DNA from: Dyella mobilis | GTDB taxonomy: Bacteria > Pseudomonadota > Gammaproteobacteria > Xanthomonadales > Rhodanobacteraceae | Length of the DNA stretch: 64,000 nt | Assembly: GCF_016904945.1 (NCBI RefSeq) | Contig: NZ_JADIKF010000037.1 | Span: 124,001 to 188,000 of the forward strand | Direction of reading: 5' to 3' | Part shown: positions 35,861 to 44,266 of the stretch, one piece after another | Numbering within the stretch: position 1 is the first letter of the stretch | Layout: each line of letters opens with the position of its first letter | Position numbers and translations under genes: made by a program | Notes under the pieces: model-generated | What the model was told of the DNA's origin: nothing | Database searches by the model: none | The model's input: only the letters and a program-made list of their open reading frames with translations

Positions 35861-35918
35861 GATAGTCATTACGCTCAGCCACATTTAGGGAGTTTCTACC
35901 TTACCTAGGTACTCGGTC

Positions 35919-36584
35919 ATGTCACAGACGCCTGCTCTAAAAATCGACTTCGTCTCCGACGTAGTCTGCCCTTGGTGTGCCATCGGCCTGAAATCGCTGG
36001 AACAGGCGTTGAAGAATCTGGATGGCGAGATCCACGCCGACGTGCATTTCCAACCGTTCGAACTCAACCCCGACATGGTTCCCGACGGCGAGGACGTGGC
36101 CGAGCACCTCGCCCACAAGTACGGCAGCACGCCCGAACAGATGACGAAGAACCAGGAAGGCATCCGCCAGCGCGGCGCAGCGCTGGGCTTTACCTTCAAC
36201 ATGGATAAGCGCAGCCGCATCTACAACACCTTCGACGCACATCGCCTGCTGCATTGGGCGGAGCAGGAAGGCAAGCAATACGCATTGAAGGAAGCGCTGC
36301 TGAAGGCTTATTTCGGCGGCGGCGAGAATGTCGGTTCGCACGATGTGCTCGCGCGCGTAGCCGGAGAAGTAGGACTGGATGCCTCGAAAGCTCGCGCCGT
36401 GCTGGACAGCGACCAATTCGCCAAGGAAGTGCGCGAGCAGGAGCGGTTCTATCAGTCGCAAGGTATTCGCGCGGTACCCTCGGTGATCATCAACGGGCAG
36501 TATCTGATCCAGGGCGGGCAACCGCCCGAGGCCTTCGAGCAGATCCTGCGGCAGGTGGCAGGTGAGGCCAAAGCCACTTCCTGA
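35919..36584 (+). CDS. DsbA-family oxidoreductase (FrnE-like)
   Basis: A 221-residue cytosolic thioredoxin-fold protein. The redox motif CPWC is at residues 18-21 in IDFVSDVVCPWCAIG. The helical insert (FDAHRLLHWAEQEGKQYALK and ALLKAYFGGGENVGSHDVLA) and the cis-proline loop GIRAVPSVIINGQYLIQGGQ are typical of the FrnE / 2-hydroxychromene-2-carboxylate isomerase branch. There is no signal peptide, so it acts in the cytosol. A single-gene unit with a REP-like hairpin downstream. Confidence 0.9.
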   Translation: MSQTPALKIDFVSDVVCPWCAIGLKSLEQALKNLDGEIHADVHFQPFELNPDMVPDGEDVAEHLAHKYGSTPEQMTKNQEGIRQRGAALGFTFNMDKRSRIYNTFDAHRLLHWAEQEGKQYALKEALLKAYFGGGENVGSHDVLARVAGEVGLDASKARAVLDSDQFAKEVREQERFYQSQGIRAVPSVIINGQYLIQGGQPPEAFEQILRQVAGEAKATS

Positions 36585-36606
36585 GCGCACAATCCACACG
36601 TTCGTC

Positions 36607-36630
36607 GCCCCGGCGCAGGCCGGGGCCTGG
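36607..36630. repeat. GC-rich hairpin repeat after frnE-like gene
   Basis: CCCCGGC and GCCGGGG flank a short GCAG-type loop in GCCCCGGCGCAGGCCGGGGC. A related half-site, AAGCCGGGACGAC, lies near 36668-36680. This kind of CCGGCCTGCGCCGGGG hairpin is common between genes in GC-rich proteobacteria. The 218-bp gap otherwise shows nothing. Confidence 0.55.
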
Positions 36631-36802
36631 TGACTTTGGCGGTATCCAAGCCAGCGCAAACGGTCCAAGCCGGGACGACAACCCGCTAGGCACAGCTCGA
36701 GGCGGGCTTTCCAGGCCGGAAATGTGGCCAATGGACCACGCATGCAGCGGTTTCGGGCCGGCTCTGAGACAATAGCCCGCCGTTCCATCCGCCCCGCCCT
36801 GC

Positions 36803-38509
36803 ATGCTGCGACTCACCGACATCAAGCTGCCGCTGGACCACGCCGAAGAGGCGCTGGCGGCGGCCATTCGCGCCAAGTTGCACATCGGTGCCCAGGCGAT
36901 TCGCAGCTATGGCGTTTTTCGCCGTGGGTATGACGCGCGCAAGCGCGGGGCGATCCAGCTGATCTATACGCTGGATGTGGATGTGGCCGACGAGGCCCAG
37001 TTGCTGCAACGTTTCGCGGACGATCCGCACGTGCGCCCCACGCCCGATACCAGCTACCGCTTCGTAGTTTCACGCGACATCCCTGCCGCGGAGAGCGAAG
37101 ATCAAAAATCGGCCATCCATGGCCGAACTGTTCAAAAAGAGCTGCATTCCCACCGGCCGGTCGTGATCGGCCTGGGGCCCTGCGGCCTGTTCGCCGGCCT
37201 GCTGCTGGCCCAGATGGGGTTTCGCCCGATAATTCTGGAGCGCGGCAAAGCCGTGCGCGAGCGCACCAAGGACACCTGGGATCTTTGGCGCAAGCACAAC
37301 CTGCATCCGGAATCGAACGTGCAGTTCGGCGAAGGCGGTGCGGGCACGTTCTCCGATGGCAAGCTGTACAGCCAGATTTCCGATCCGAACCACTATGGCC
37401 GCAAAGTTCTCACGGAATTCGTGAAGGCAGGCGCGCCGGAAGAAATCATCTATGTAAGCAAGCCGCACATCGGTACCTTCCGCCTGGTGACGATGGTGGA
37501 GAACATGCGCAACACCATCGAATCGCTGGGCGGCGAGATTCGCTTTCAGCACCGCGTGGACGATCTGCTGGTGGAAACCGATGCGCAAGGCACCCGTCAC
37601 GTGCGCGGCGTAGGCCTGGCGAACGGGGAAACCATTCGCACCGATCACGTCGTGCTCGCGCTGGGCCACAGCGCACGCGATACCGTGGAAATGCTGCACG
37701 AGCGCGGCGTGTACCTGGAAGCCAAGCCATTCTCGATCGGCTTTCGCGTCGAGCATCCGCAATCGATGATCGACCGTGCACGCTTCGGCCCGCAGGCCGG
37801 CCATCCGTTGCTGGGCGCCGCCGACTACAAGCTGGTGCATCACTGCCGCAACGGCCGTTCGGTCTACAGTTTTTGCATGTGCCCCGGCGGCACGGTGGTG
37901 GCCGCCGCCAGTGAGCCGGGCCGCGTGGTGACCAACGGCATGAGCCAGTATTCGCGCAACGAACGCAACGCGAATGCGGCGATCGTGGTGGGCATCGATC
38001 CGGCCGATTTTGTGCCTTACGACGGCAGTGGCAGTCCCCTCGCAGGTATTGCACTGCAACGTCATTGGGAAAGCCGCGCCTTCGAACTGGGCGGCGGCAC
38101 GTATGACGCACCCGGCCAGTTGGTGGGTGACTTTATTGCCGGCCGCGCATCCACGGCATGGGGCGAGGTGCAGCCTTCCTATAAGCCCGGCGTGCGCCTC
38201 ACCGATCTTTCGCACGCCTTGCCCGACTACGCCGTCGAGGCCATTCGCGAAGCGATGCCGGCGTTCGACCGCAAGATCAAGGGTTTCGGACGCGCCGACG
38301 CGATTTTTACGGCCGTCGAAACGCGCACCTCTTCGCCGGTGCGCATTCGGCGCAACGAAGACGATTGCCAAAGCCTCAATACGCGCGGACTGTTTCCCGC
38401 CGGCGAAGGCGCCGGCTATGCCGGCGGCATTCTTTCCGCAGGTGTCGACGGCATTCGCGTCGCCGAGGCGGTGGCGTTGAGCATCACCGGCGCAGCCCAT
38501 GCTGACTGA
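36803..38509 (+). CDS. COG2509-type FAD-dependent dehydrogenase
   Basis: A 568-residue flavoprotein. The N-terminal 100 residues form a separate small domain (MLRLTDIKLPLDHAEEALAA, then SYGVFRRGYDARKRG), as in the uncharacterised FAD-dependent dehydrogenases of COG2509. The FAD-binding dinucleotide motif is VIGLGPCGLFAGLLLAQMG. FGEGGAGTFSDGKLYSQI and FPAGEGAGYAGGILSAGVDG are strongly conserved in this family. A CMCPGG motif (near residue 356) may contact substrate. The function is unknown. It overlaps dinG by 11 bp, forming an operon with dinG and hutD. Confidence 0.85.
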   Translation: MLRLTDIKLPLDHAEEALAAAIRAKLHIGAQAIRSYGVFRRGYDARKRGAIQLIYTLDVDVADEAQLLQRFADDPHVRPTPDTSYRFVVSRDIPAAESEDQKSAIHGRTVQKELHSHRPVVIGLGPCGLFAGLLLAQMGFRPIILERGKAVRERTKDTWDLWRKHNLHPESNVQFGEGGAGTFSDGKLYSQISDPNHYGRKVLTEFVKAGAPEEIIYVSKPHIGTFRLVTMVENMRNTIESLGGEIRFQHRVDDLLVETDAQGTRHVRGVGLANGETIRTDHVVLALGHSARDTVEMLHERGVYLEAKPFSIGFRVEHPQSMIDRARFGPQAGHPLLGAADYKLVHHCRNGRSVYSFCMCPGGTVVAAASEPGRVVTNGMSQYSRNERNANAAIVVGIDPADFVPYDGSGSPLAGIALQRHWESRAFELGGGTYDAPGQLVGDFIAGRASTAWGEVQPSYKPGVRLTDLSHALPDYAVEAIREAMPAFDRKIKGFGRADAIFTAVETRTSSPVRIRRNEDDCQSLNTRGLFPAGEGAGYAGGILSAGVDGIRVAEAVALSITGAAHAD

Positions 38510-40601
38510 CGCACTCAAGGACCGCATCCGCGACACGTATGCGCGCATCAAGGATGGATTGCCCGGCTTTCGCGCACGCCCCGCGCAGCTGCGCATGATC
38601 GCCGAGGTCGCCAAGGCGTTGGCGCAAGCCGGCGGCGCTGCGGTGATCGAAGCTCCTACCGGCACCGGCAAATCCATGGCCTATCTGGTGGCCGGCGCGG
38701 AAGTGGCGAAAGCGCAAAAAAAGAAACTGCTGATCGCTACCGCCACCGTGGCCTTGCAGGAGCAGTTGGTCGAACGCGACATTCCGCTCTACCTCAGGCT
38801 CAACGGCAGCGAAGCGAAGGTGGCATTGGCCAAAGGCCGCGGCCGTTACCTGTGCCCGCGCAATTTGCGTATGGCCGGCAACAGCCTGGGCGACAGCGGG
38901 CAGATGGGATTGGGCTTCGATGCAGATCTTGCCATGTGGAGCAAGCCACCGGCCGAGCGCGACAAGCAGGTGATGCGCAAGCTCACCGATGCCTTCGACC
39001 GCAACGAGTGGAACGGCGACATGGATGCCGCGCCGGAAACGCCCGGCGACATGCTGCGCGCCATGATCACCACCAGCGCAGGCGGTTGTACCGGCCGGCG
39101 CTGCGGCTTCTTCATGACCTGTCCGTTCTTCGCGGCGCGCCGCGCCGTGGCCGATGCGGACATCATCGTCGCCAACCAGGACCTGGTGCTGTCCGATCTC
39201 ACCTTGTCCAGCGGCGAAGAGAGCTGGGGCGGCGTGTTTCTGCCCAAGCCGGAAGAAACCGTGTATGTGTTCGACGAAGCGCATCACATGCCGAACAAGA
39301 CCATCGACCGCGGTGCGTCGGAAGTTCCGCTGGGGTTTGTCGTGCGACAGATCAGCCGCCTCGGCCGCCAGGTTCACGCGGCGTATTCGCTGACCGACAA
39401 GGAAGTGATCGGCAAGCTCACGCTGGATGTCGGCGACGAAAAACTGCAGGAACTCAGCGACGCGCTCGAAGCGCTGGAGAAAGAAATACGCCAGTCGTGG
39501 TTGCCGGACCCGGGCGAAACCGAGCCGATGTATCGCGGCTCGCTGGGGCAGCTGCCGGAGAACTGGGTTCATCACGCCAGCATGCTGTATGTCGCCACTG
39601 CGGAGATCCAGCGATGGCTGACCGCGGTGCGCCGCACGGTCACCGAAATGAGCGAAGGCGGTCCCACGCAGGAAGCCTTGTCGCGCGAACTGGGCATGGC
39701 ACTGGAACGCCTGGACCGTCAGGTGCGCACCTGGCGCGCGTGGTCCAGCGATGACCCGGAGCACGCACCGCCGCTGGCGCGCTGGGTAACCCTTTCGCAA
39801 GACCAGCAACTGGTTTGCCATGCTTCGGCGGTGTCGGCCGGCGCCCTGCTGCGCAATATTCTCTGGGATAACGCCAGCGCCGCCGTGATGACCTCGGCCA
39901 CCTTGAGCGCGGGCGGCAATTTCCGCGGCTTTGCCGATGCCGTGGGCCTGCCCGACGACGCCATCACCATCAGCCTGCCCTCGCCATTCGATCTCAGCGC
40001 GCAGGCGCGCCTGGAAGTGCCGGCCATTTCCGCATTGCCCGATGCGCGCGAACAGCATGCGCAAGAGATCACCGATTGGCTGGCCGAACATCTGGATTGG
40101 GATGCCGGCAACCTGGTGCTGTTCACCTCGCGCGCAAAGCTTGAGCGCGTGTTGCAGCGCCTGCCCATCGACAAGGTGCGCAAGGTGCGCGCGCAAGGCT
40201 CGCTGGGCAAAACGCAGCTGATCGCCGAACACACCGCCGCCATCGAAGCCGGCAAGGGCAGCACCTTGTTTGGCCTGGCCTCGTTCGGCGAAGGCCTCGA
40301 CCTTCCCGGCAAGCTGTGCGAAACCGTGGTGATTACCCAGCTGCCCTTTGCGGTGCCTACCGATCCGGTCGGCGCCACCTATGCCGAATGGCTGGAATCG
40401 CGCGGCCGCAATCCCTTCATTGAAGTGGCCGTGCCCGAAGCCACGCGCCTGCTCACCCAATACTGCGGCCGACTGATTCGCAGCGAAACCGATCGCGGCC
40501 GCATCGTACTGCTGGACCGCCGTGTCGTTACGCGGCAATACGGCAGTCAGATGCTAAAAGCCTTGCCACCCTTCCAACGCGTGATCGAGCGTACTGCATG
40601 A
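38499..40601 (+). CDS. dinG: ATP-dependent DNA helicase DinG
   Basis: A 700-residue superfamily-II 5'-3' helicase of the DinG/XPD group. Walker A is EAPTGTGKSMAYLVAG, followed by the LIATATVALQEQL strand. An Fe-S cluster-type cysteine set appears to be present: C in GRGRYLCPRN, GGCTGRRCGF and MTCPFF. The DEAH box is FDEAHHMPNK. Motif V/VI stretches are LASFGEGLDLPGKLCETVVI and TQYCGRLIRSETDRGRI. It is within the usual length (about 710). Involved in clearing R-loops and damaged DNA in other bacteria. Overlaps both neighbours. Confidence 0.94.
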   Translation: MLTDALKDRIRDTYARIKDGLPGFRARPAQLRMIAEVAKALAQAGGAAVIEAPTGTGKSMAYLVAGAEVAKAQKKKLLIATATVALQEQLVERDIPLYLRLNGSEAKVALAKGRGRYLCPRNLRMAGNSLGDSGQMGLGFDADLAMWSKPPAERDKQVMRKLTDAFDRNEWNGDMDAAPETPGDMLRAMITTSAGGCTGRRCGFFMTCPFFAARRAVADADIIVANQDLVLSDLTLSSGEESWGGVFLPKPEETVYVFDEAHHMPNKTIDRGASEVPLGFVVRQISRLGRQVHAAYSLTDKEVIGKLTLDVGDEKLQELSDALEALEKEIRQSWLPDPGETEPMYRGSLGQLPENWVHHASMLYVATAEIQRWLTAVRRTVTEMSEGGPTQEALSRELGMALERLDRQVRTWRAWSSDDPEHAPPLARWVTLSQDQQLVCHASAVSAGALLRNILWDNASAAVMTSATLSAGGNFRGFADAVGLPDDAITISLPSPFDLSAQARLEVPAISALPDAREQHAQEITDWLAEHLDWDAGNLVLFTSRAKLERVLQRLPIDKVRKVRAQGSLGKTQLIAEHTAAIEAGKGSTLFGLASFGEGLDLPGKLCETVVITQLPFAVPTDPVGATYAEWLESRGRNPFIEVAVPEATRLLTQYCGRLIRSETDRGRIVLLDRRVVTRQYGSQMLKALPPFQRVIERTA

Positions 40602-41158
40602 GCATCATCCGTCTGCGTGAGTGTCCCGCAACACCCTGGAAAAACGGCATGGGTCGCACGCGCGAGCTCGCCACCCATCCTGCCGGCGCGGGCATGGACG
40701 ATTTCATCTGGCGCGTAAGCGTGGCTGAAGTCGACAGTGCGGCGCCGTTTTCCGCGTTTCCGGGCATCGATCGCACCATCGCCCTGCTCGACGGCGCCGG
40801 CCTGACCATGACACTGGACGACGGGCGCACGCACGCGCTCACCACACCGTTCGCACCGTTTGCGTTTCCCGGTGAAGCGCAAGTAGCGGTCACGTTGCAC
40901 GGCGGCGCCACGCGCGATTTCAACTTGATGCTGCGGCGCTCGCACGCGCAGGGCGAGTTGGTGGTGTGGGACGAACCGGGGCGACAAGTGGTGGACGATG
41001 CCGTGGCGCTGATCTACTGCGCCAAGGGCCACGTGGATACCGCCGATGGGCGTTTGCAGGCGGGTGACGCCTGGCTGCCCACCGCATCCACCGGGCGCGT
41101 CACTTTGGATCCGGGAACATTGGCACTTGTCGCGCGGGTGGAATTGCGCGGGAATTAG
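40598..41158 (+). CDS. HutD/Ves family cupin protein
   Basis: A 186-residue cytosolic beta-barrel protein. Family signatures are CPATPWKNGMGRTRELATHP and DDFIWRVSVAEVDSAAPFSA at the N-terminus, and GIDRTIALLDGAGLTM, then FPGEAQVAVTLHGGATRDFN. HutD proteins accompany histidine-utilisation genes in some genomes, but no hut genes occur here. The start overlaps the dinG stop (ATGA). Confidence 0.9.
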   Translation: MSIIRLRECPATPWKNGMGRTRELATHPAGAGMDDFIWRVSVAEVDSAAPFSAFPGIDRTIALLDGAGLTMTLDDGRTHALTTPFAPFAFPGEAQVAVTLHGGATRDFNLMLRRSHAQGELVVWDEPGRQVVDDAVALIYCAKGHVDTADGRLQAGDAWLPTASTGRVTLDPGTLALVARVELRGN

Positions 41159-41175
41159 TGCGCTTGGATAACGCC

Positions 41176-41193
41176 CTCTCCCGCCAGGGAGAG
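41176..41193. repeat. REP-like hairpin
   Basis: CTCTCCC GCCA GGGAGAG, perfect 7-bp arms, between hutD and the NnrU-like gene; same core as the other REP copies in this window. Confidence 0.6.
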
Positions 41194-41225
41194 CTACAAA
41201 GCTCAATAGCTACGAGGGTTCCACC

Positions 41226-41804
41226 ATGTCCGTGCTGGTCCTCGGCCTGATTCTCTTCCTGGGCCTGCACTCCATCCGCATCTTCGCCAACGATTGGCGC
41301 AACCGGCAGATCGCGCGCGTTGGTCTCAAGCCCTGGAAGGGCGTATTTGCCATCGGCGCGATCATCGGCCTGGTGCTGATCATCTGGGGCTTCGGCCTGG
41401 CGCGGCAGCATCCCGTGCTGATCTATGCGCCGCCGGAGTGGCTGCGCCATCTCAACGGCCTGTTCATGCTGGTCGCGTTGATCCTTTTCTTCGCGGCGCG
41501 CGTGCCCGGCAATCACTTCAAGGCCAAGCTCGGACACCCGCAGGTGCTGGCGGTGAAAACCTGGTCGTTCGGCCACCTGCTCGCCACCGGCATGCTGCAC
41601 GACCTGGTGCTGTTCGTGCCGTTCCTGATCTGGTCGATCGTGCTGTTTGCCGTTTCGCGCCGCCGTGACCGCCTGGACGGCACGACTTATCCGGCTGGAA
41701 CGCTCAAGGGCGATATCGTGGCCGTGGTGATGGGCGTGGCGGTCTGGGCGCTGTTCGCGTTCTGGCTGCACAGCCTGCTGATCGGCGTCAATCCGATGAA
41801 TTGA
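41226..41804 (+). CDS. NnrU family membrane protein
   Basis: A 192-residue protein with six hydrophobic segments. The first is MSVLVLGLILFLGLHSIRIF, containing the G-H-S of the NnrU family. WGFGLARQHPVLIYAPPEWL, then HLNGLFMLVALILFFAARVP and HPQVLAVKTWSFGHLLATG follow, matching the NnrU/isoprenoid-associated membrane family. NnrU was first noted beside nitrite/nitric-oxide reductase genes, but none are here. The C-terminal ALFAFWLHSLLIGVNPMN is typical. Confidence 0.88.
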   Translation: MSVLVLGLILFLGLHSIRIFANDWRNRQIARVGLKPWKGVFAIGAIIGLVLIIWGFGLARQHPVLIYAPPEWLRHLNGLFMLVALILFFAARVPGNHFKAKLGHPQVLAVKTWSFGHLLATGMLHDLVLFVPFLIWSIVLFAVSRRRDRLDGTTYPAGTLKGDIVAVVMGVAVWALFAFWLHSLLIGVNPMN

Positions 41805-41887
41805 ACGGGGGTGCCGGCAGTCATCTACGCCGGCCATCCTGGGTGAGCTAGAGTCACGCCTACTGATCTGATGGCGTGGTGAGACCC

Positions 41888-42085
41888 ATGGTCGGCTTTC
41901 TGCTTTGGTTGGTGTTACTGGTGTTCTGCTGGCCGCTCGCGTTGCTGGCGCTGGTGCTGTATCCCATCGTGTGGCTGTTGCTGCTGCCGTTCCGCCTGTT
42001 GGGCATGACGGTTACCGCCGTGTTCGCATTCCTGGGCGCCATGCTGATGCTGCCCGCCCGCGTGCTGCGCGGACGCCCCATCTAG
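41888..42085 (+). CDS. Small hydrophobic protein, unknown
   Basis: A 65-residue protein that is almost entirely membrane-embedded: [20 protein letters not shown] followed by [18 protein letters not shown] and [19 protein letters not shown], then a basic tail RGRPI. Two or three spans are likely. I do not recognise a family. The weakly purine-rich GAGACCC precedes the ATG. It lies 83 bp after the NnrU-like gene. Confidence 0.6.
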   Translation: MVGFLLWLVLLVFCWPLALLALVLYPIVWLLLLPFRLLGMTVTAVFAFLGAMLMLPARVLRGRPI

Positions 42086-42107
42086 GGCCGGTTGGCACCA
42101 GGCCTCT

Positions 42108-42566
42108 TTGCATTTGCAGCCCGTAGGCGCAGGATGGGGCGCTGTCTCGCCGCGGACCCGCATTTTGCAAGCCATCGATACGCTCACGCCCTGCCCTTGC
42201 GGCAACGATGCCGGCTACGCGCGCTGCTGTGGGCCGCTGCACGAAGGGGCTGTCGCTCCTACGGCCGAGACGCTGATGCGTTCGCGTTACAGCGCCTACG
42301 TGCTCAAGCGCGAGGATTATCTGCTCGCCACCTGGCATCCGAGCACGCGCCCGGCCAGTCTAAAGCTGGCTACGCAGCAACCTGCGCCGAGCTGGCTGGG
42401 CCTGGATGTGAAGCGGCACGAGGAAGATGGCGAGCACGCCATGGTCGAGTTCATTGCGCGCCTGCGCTACGGCGGCGGCAAGGCCCAGCGCATGCATGAA
42501 ATCAGCCGTTTCGTGCGTGAGCAGGGGCGCTGGTATTACCTGGACGGGCAGTTTCCGGAAAGCTGA
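42108..42566 (+). CDS. YchJ family protein with SEC-C motif
   Basis: A protein of up to 152 residues of the YchJ/UPF0225 group. The zinc-binding SEC-C-like motif is [17 protein letters not shown], followed by [20 protein letters not shown] and [13 protein letters not shown], a NTF2-like domain. The start is uncertain: no ATG exists near the motif, TTG at 42108 gives the full frame and TTG at 42165 gives [13 protein letters not shown], closer to family N-termini. Its 3' end overlaps the convergent NRDE gene by 65 bp. Confidence 0.82.
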   Translation: MHLQPVGAGWGAVSPRTRILQAIDTLTPCPCGNDAGYARCCGPLHEGAVAPTAETLMRSRYSAYVLKREDYLLATWHPSTRPASLKLATQQPAPSWLGLDVKRHEEDGEHAMVEFIARLRYGGGKAQRMHEISRFVREQGRWYYLDGQFPES

Positions 42567-43353
42567 AACGGCGCGCCGCCTTTTCCAGCGTCGGGACCTT
42601 CAAGGGCAGTTCGCTTTCACCTTCGAAGCGACCGTTCGGCCCGAAGCGCCGCTCCACGATCAGCCCTTTGCCGTCATAGCCGATCGCCACGATGGTGCTC
42701 GCGCGCGTGCCGTACTCCGATCCGTGGATGAAGGCTGACGACAGCCAGCGCTCGCGCTCCAGGCCCACACCGGTATCGGGCAACACCTCGTCCGCGGCCT
42801 GCTCCGTATTGGCCAGCGCGCGGAACAACGGGGCGAAATCCACTTCGTGGCCGGCGTCCAGCCAGGCCTGCAGGCGCGTCATCAGCGCCTTGGTCTTGGG
42901 CCAGGGCGTGTTGAAGTCGGCATTGGAAAGACCGTGCACGCCAGGCGTGACCGGCTGTGCGCGTGCCGCGGGGCGGTTGCCGATATAGAAACCGTGTTCG
43001 GCATCGAAGGTGAGCAGGTTGAAGGGGCGATAGTCCATCGCACCCTCGAGCAGGGTCTGCGCGTGCCCGGCCGCATCGTGCGCACCGGCAAGGTAATCGG
43101 TGGCTAGCAGCCCGCGAGACGTGCCTCGCTGCGGATCCCGCGGGTCGCGCACGTTGGTCACGACGCAGCAGCGCCCGGTTTCGGTCACGCCGAGCCAGGT
43201 ACCGCCGGCTTCCAGATCGCGGCCGCCGATGACCGGCAGTTCGTCCCAGCGCGACAAAGGGGCACTCGGCCGCGCGTGGAATTCATCGCGGTTGCCCGCC
43301 AGCAGGAGGCGCCAGCGTGGGTGGGTATGCCAGGCGAAGGCGATCAGGCACAT
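42502..43353 (-). CDS. NRDE (TANGO2-like) family protein
   Basis: A 283-residue protein of the NRDE/TANGO2 family, related to N-terminal-nucleophile hydrolases. [20 protein letters not shown] opens with the conserved Cys2, then [16 protein letters not shown] gives the family its name, with [20 protein letters not shown] and NAD.NTPWPK further on. The chain ends [15 protein letters not shown], a tail encoded by the part overlapping ychJ. The eukaryotic relative TANGO2 has been linked to heme and lipid handling; the bacterial role is unknown. Confidence 0.88.
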   Translation of the reverse strand: MCLIAFAWHTHPRWRLLLAGNRDEFHARPSAPLSRWDELPVIGGRDLEAGGTWLGVTETGRCCVVTNVRDPRDPQRGTSRGLLATDYLAGAHDAAGHAQTLLEGAMDYRPFNLLTFDAEHGFYIGNRPAARAQPVTPGVHGLSNADFNTPWPKTKALMTRLQAWLDAGHEVDFAPLFRALANTEQAADEVLPDTGVGLERERWLSSAFIHGSEYGTRASTIVAIGYDGKGLIVERRFGPNGRFEGESELPLKVPTLEKAARRFSFPETARPGNTSAPAHARNG

Positions 43354-43371
43354 AGGGAGGAGGATTTTAAC

Positions 43372-44247
43372 TCAACCGCGCCCAGCGCGCTGCCGCACCG
43401 CCTCGGCCCAGCGATGGGCGACCCGCGGCGAGGTCATGCAGACGGTTTGGTCCGTGACCGTGGTCACCGCGCGCTCCAGCAGCTGGATATCGGCCTCGTG
43501 CTGGCGGGCGACGTGCGGGTCTTCGAAAAAGATCGCGCGCTGGCAGCGGCGTTCCAGCACCCGGTCGGCGATCTGCGCGTCCCCGCCCATCGGCCCGCTC
43601 TTGTAGCGCTCCACCCAATTTCTGTCCTGCGGCCAGCCGCGGCTCCAGGCCAGCTCATTCAATTGCTGCCCGGTGGTGCCAGTGCCTACGCGATGCGCAA
43701 AACGCGAAAGCACGTCGAAATGATCGGCGGCGTAGGCCATCATCTGCGGCTTCATGGCATCGTGTGCGATCAGCGCAATCGTCTGGCTTTCCAAGGCATA
43801 GAGGTCGTCGGCACCCGGGTCCGGCGCAAAGCCGGCGTGGATGCGCTCGCTCTCGATCCAGTCCCGTGCCGAGGCCACGGTGGAAATGAATGCCTTCTGG
43901 TGAATCACGCATTGGCGCTTCAACGCCACGGCCTCCGGAAACGTGGAGGAAGGGTCCACCGGATTGATCAGGTAGATGGCGCCATCCAGCGTTCGTCCGG
44001 GCTCGGGCATGCCCACCACTTCAGCCACCAGCTTCATCAGGCCGCCTTCGTGGCCATAGGGATAGCGGATGAGACCTGGATAATCGGCCAGCAGGCCGAC
44101 GCGGAGGATCGCCGCGTAGGTGCGCCCCACCGCGTGCAGGCTGAGCTGCAATTCGCGAATGCCGCGCTCGGATGCTCTCAGCCAGCGAAACAGCGCCGCG
44201 TCGTCGTGATCGTGATGAATCGCGTTGGCGGCCAGCCCCATGCGCAT
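43372..44247 (-). CDS. mgsA: Two-domain methylglyoxal synthase
   Basis: A 291-residue protein made of two methylglyoxal-synthase-like domains. The C-terminal one (about 155-285) has the full catalytic set: H162, D163 and K166 in LIAHDAMK, phosphate loop GTGTTG (188-193), SGPMGGD with D223, D243 in FFEDP, H250 and D253. It should convert dihydroxyacetone phosphate to methylglyoxal and phosphate. The N-terminal half (about 4-130) has the same layout (HAVGRTYAAI, GHEGGLMKLV, GAIYLINPVD) but lacks these acidic and histidine residues. The usual enzyme is about 150 residues, so this is a duplication-fusion. Start at MRMGLAAN (44247), 19 bp after the SpmAB stop. Confidence 0.82.
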   Translation of the reverse strand: MRMGLAANAIHHDHDDAALFRWLRASERGIRELQLSLHAVGRTYAAILRVGLLADYPGLIRYPYGHEGGLMKLVAEVVGMPEPGRTLDGAIYLINPVDPSSTFPEAVALKRQCVIHQKAFISTVASARDWIESERIHAGFAPDPGADDLYALESQTIALIAHDAMKPQMMAYAADHFDVLSRFAHRVGTGTTGQQLNELAWSRGWPQDRNWVERYKSGPMGGDAQIADRVLERRCQRAIFFEDPHVARQHEADIQLLERAVTTVTDQTVCMTSPRVAHRWAEAVRQRAGRG

Positions 44248-44266
44248 GCGCTTCCCCTCGAATGAT

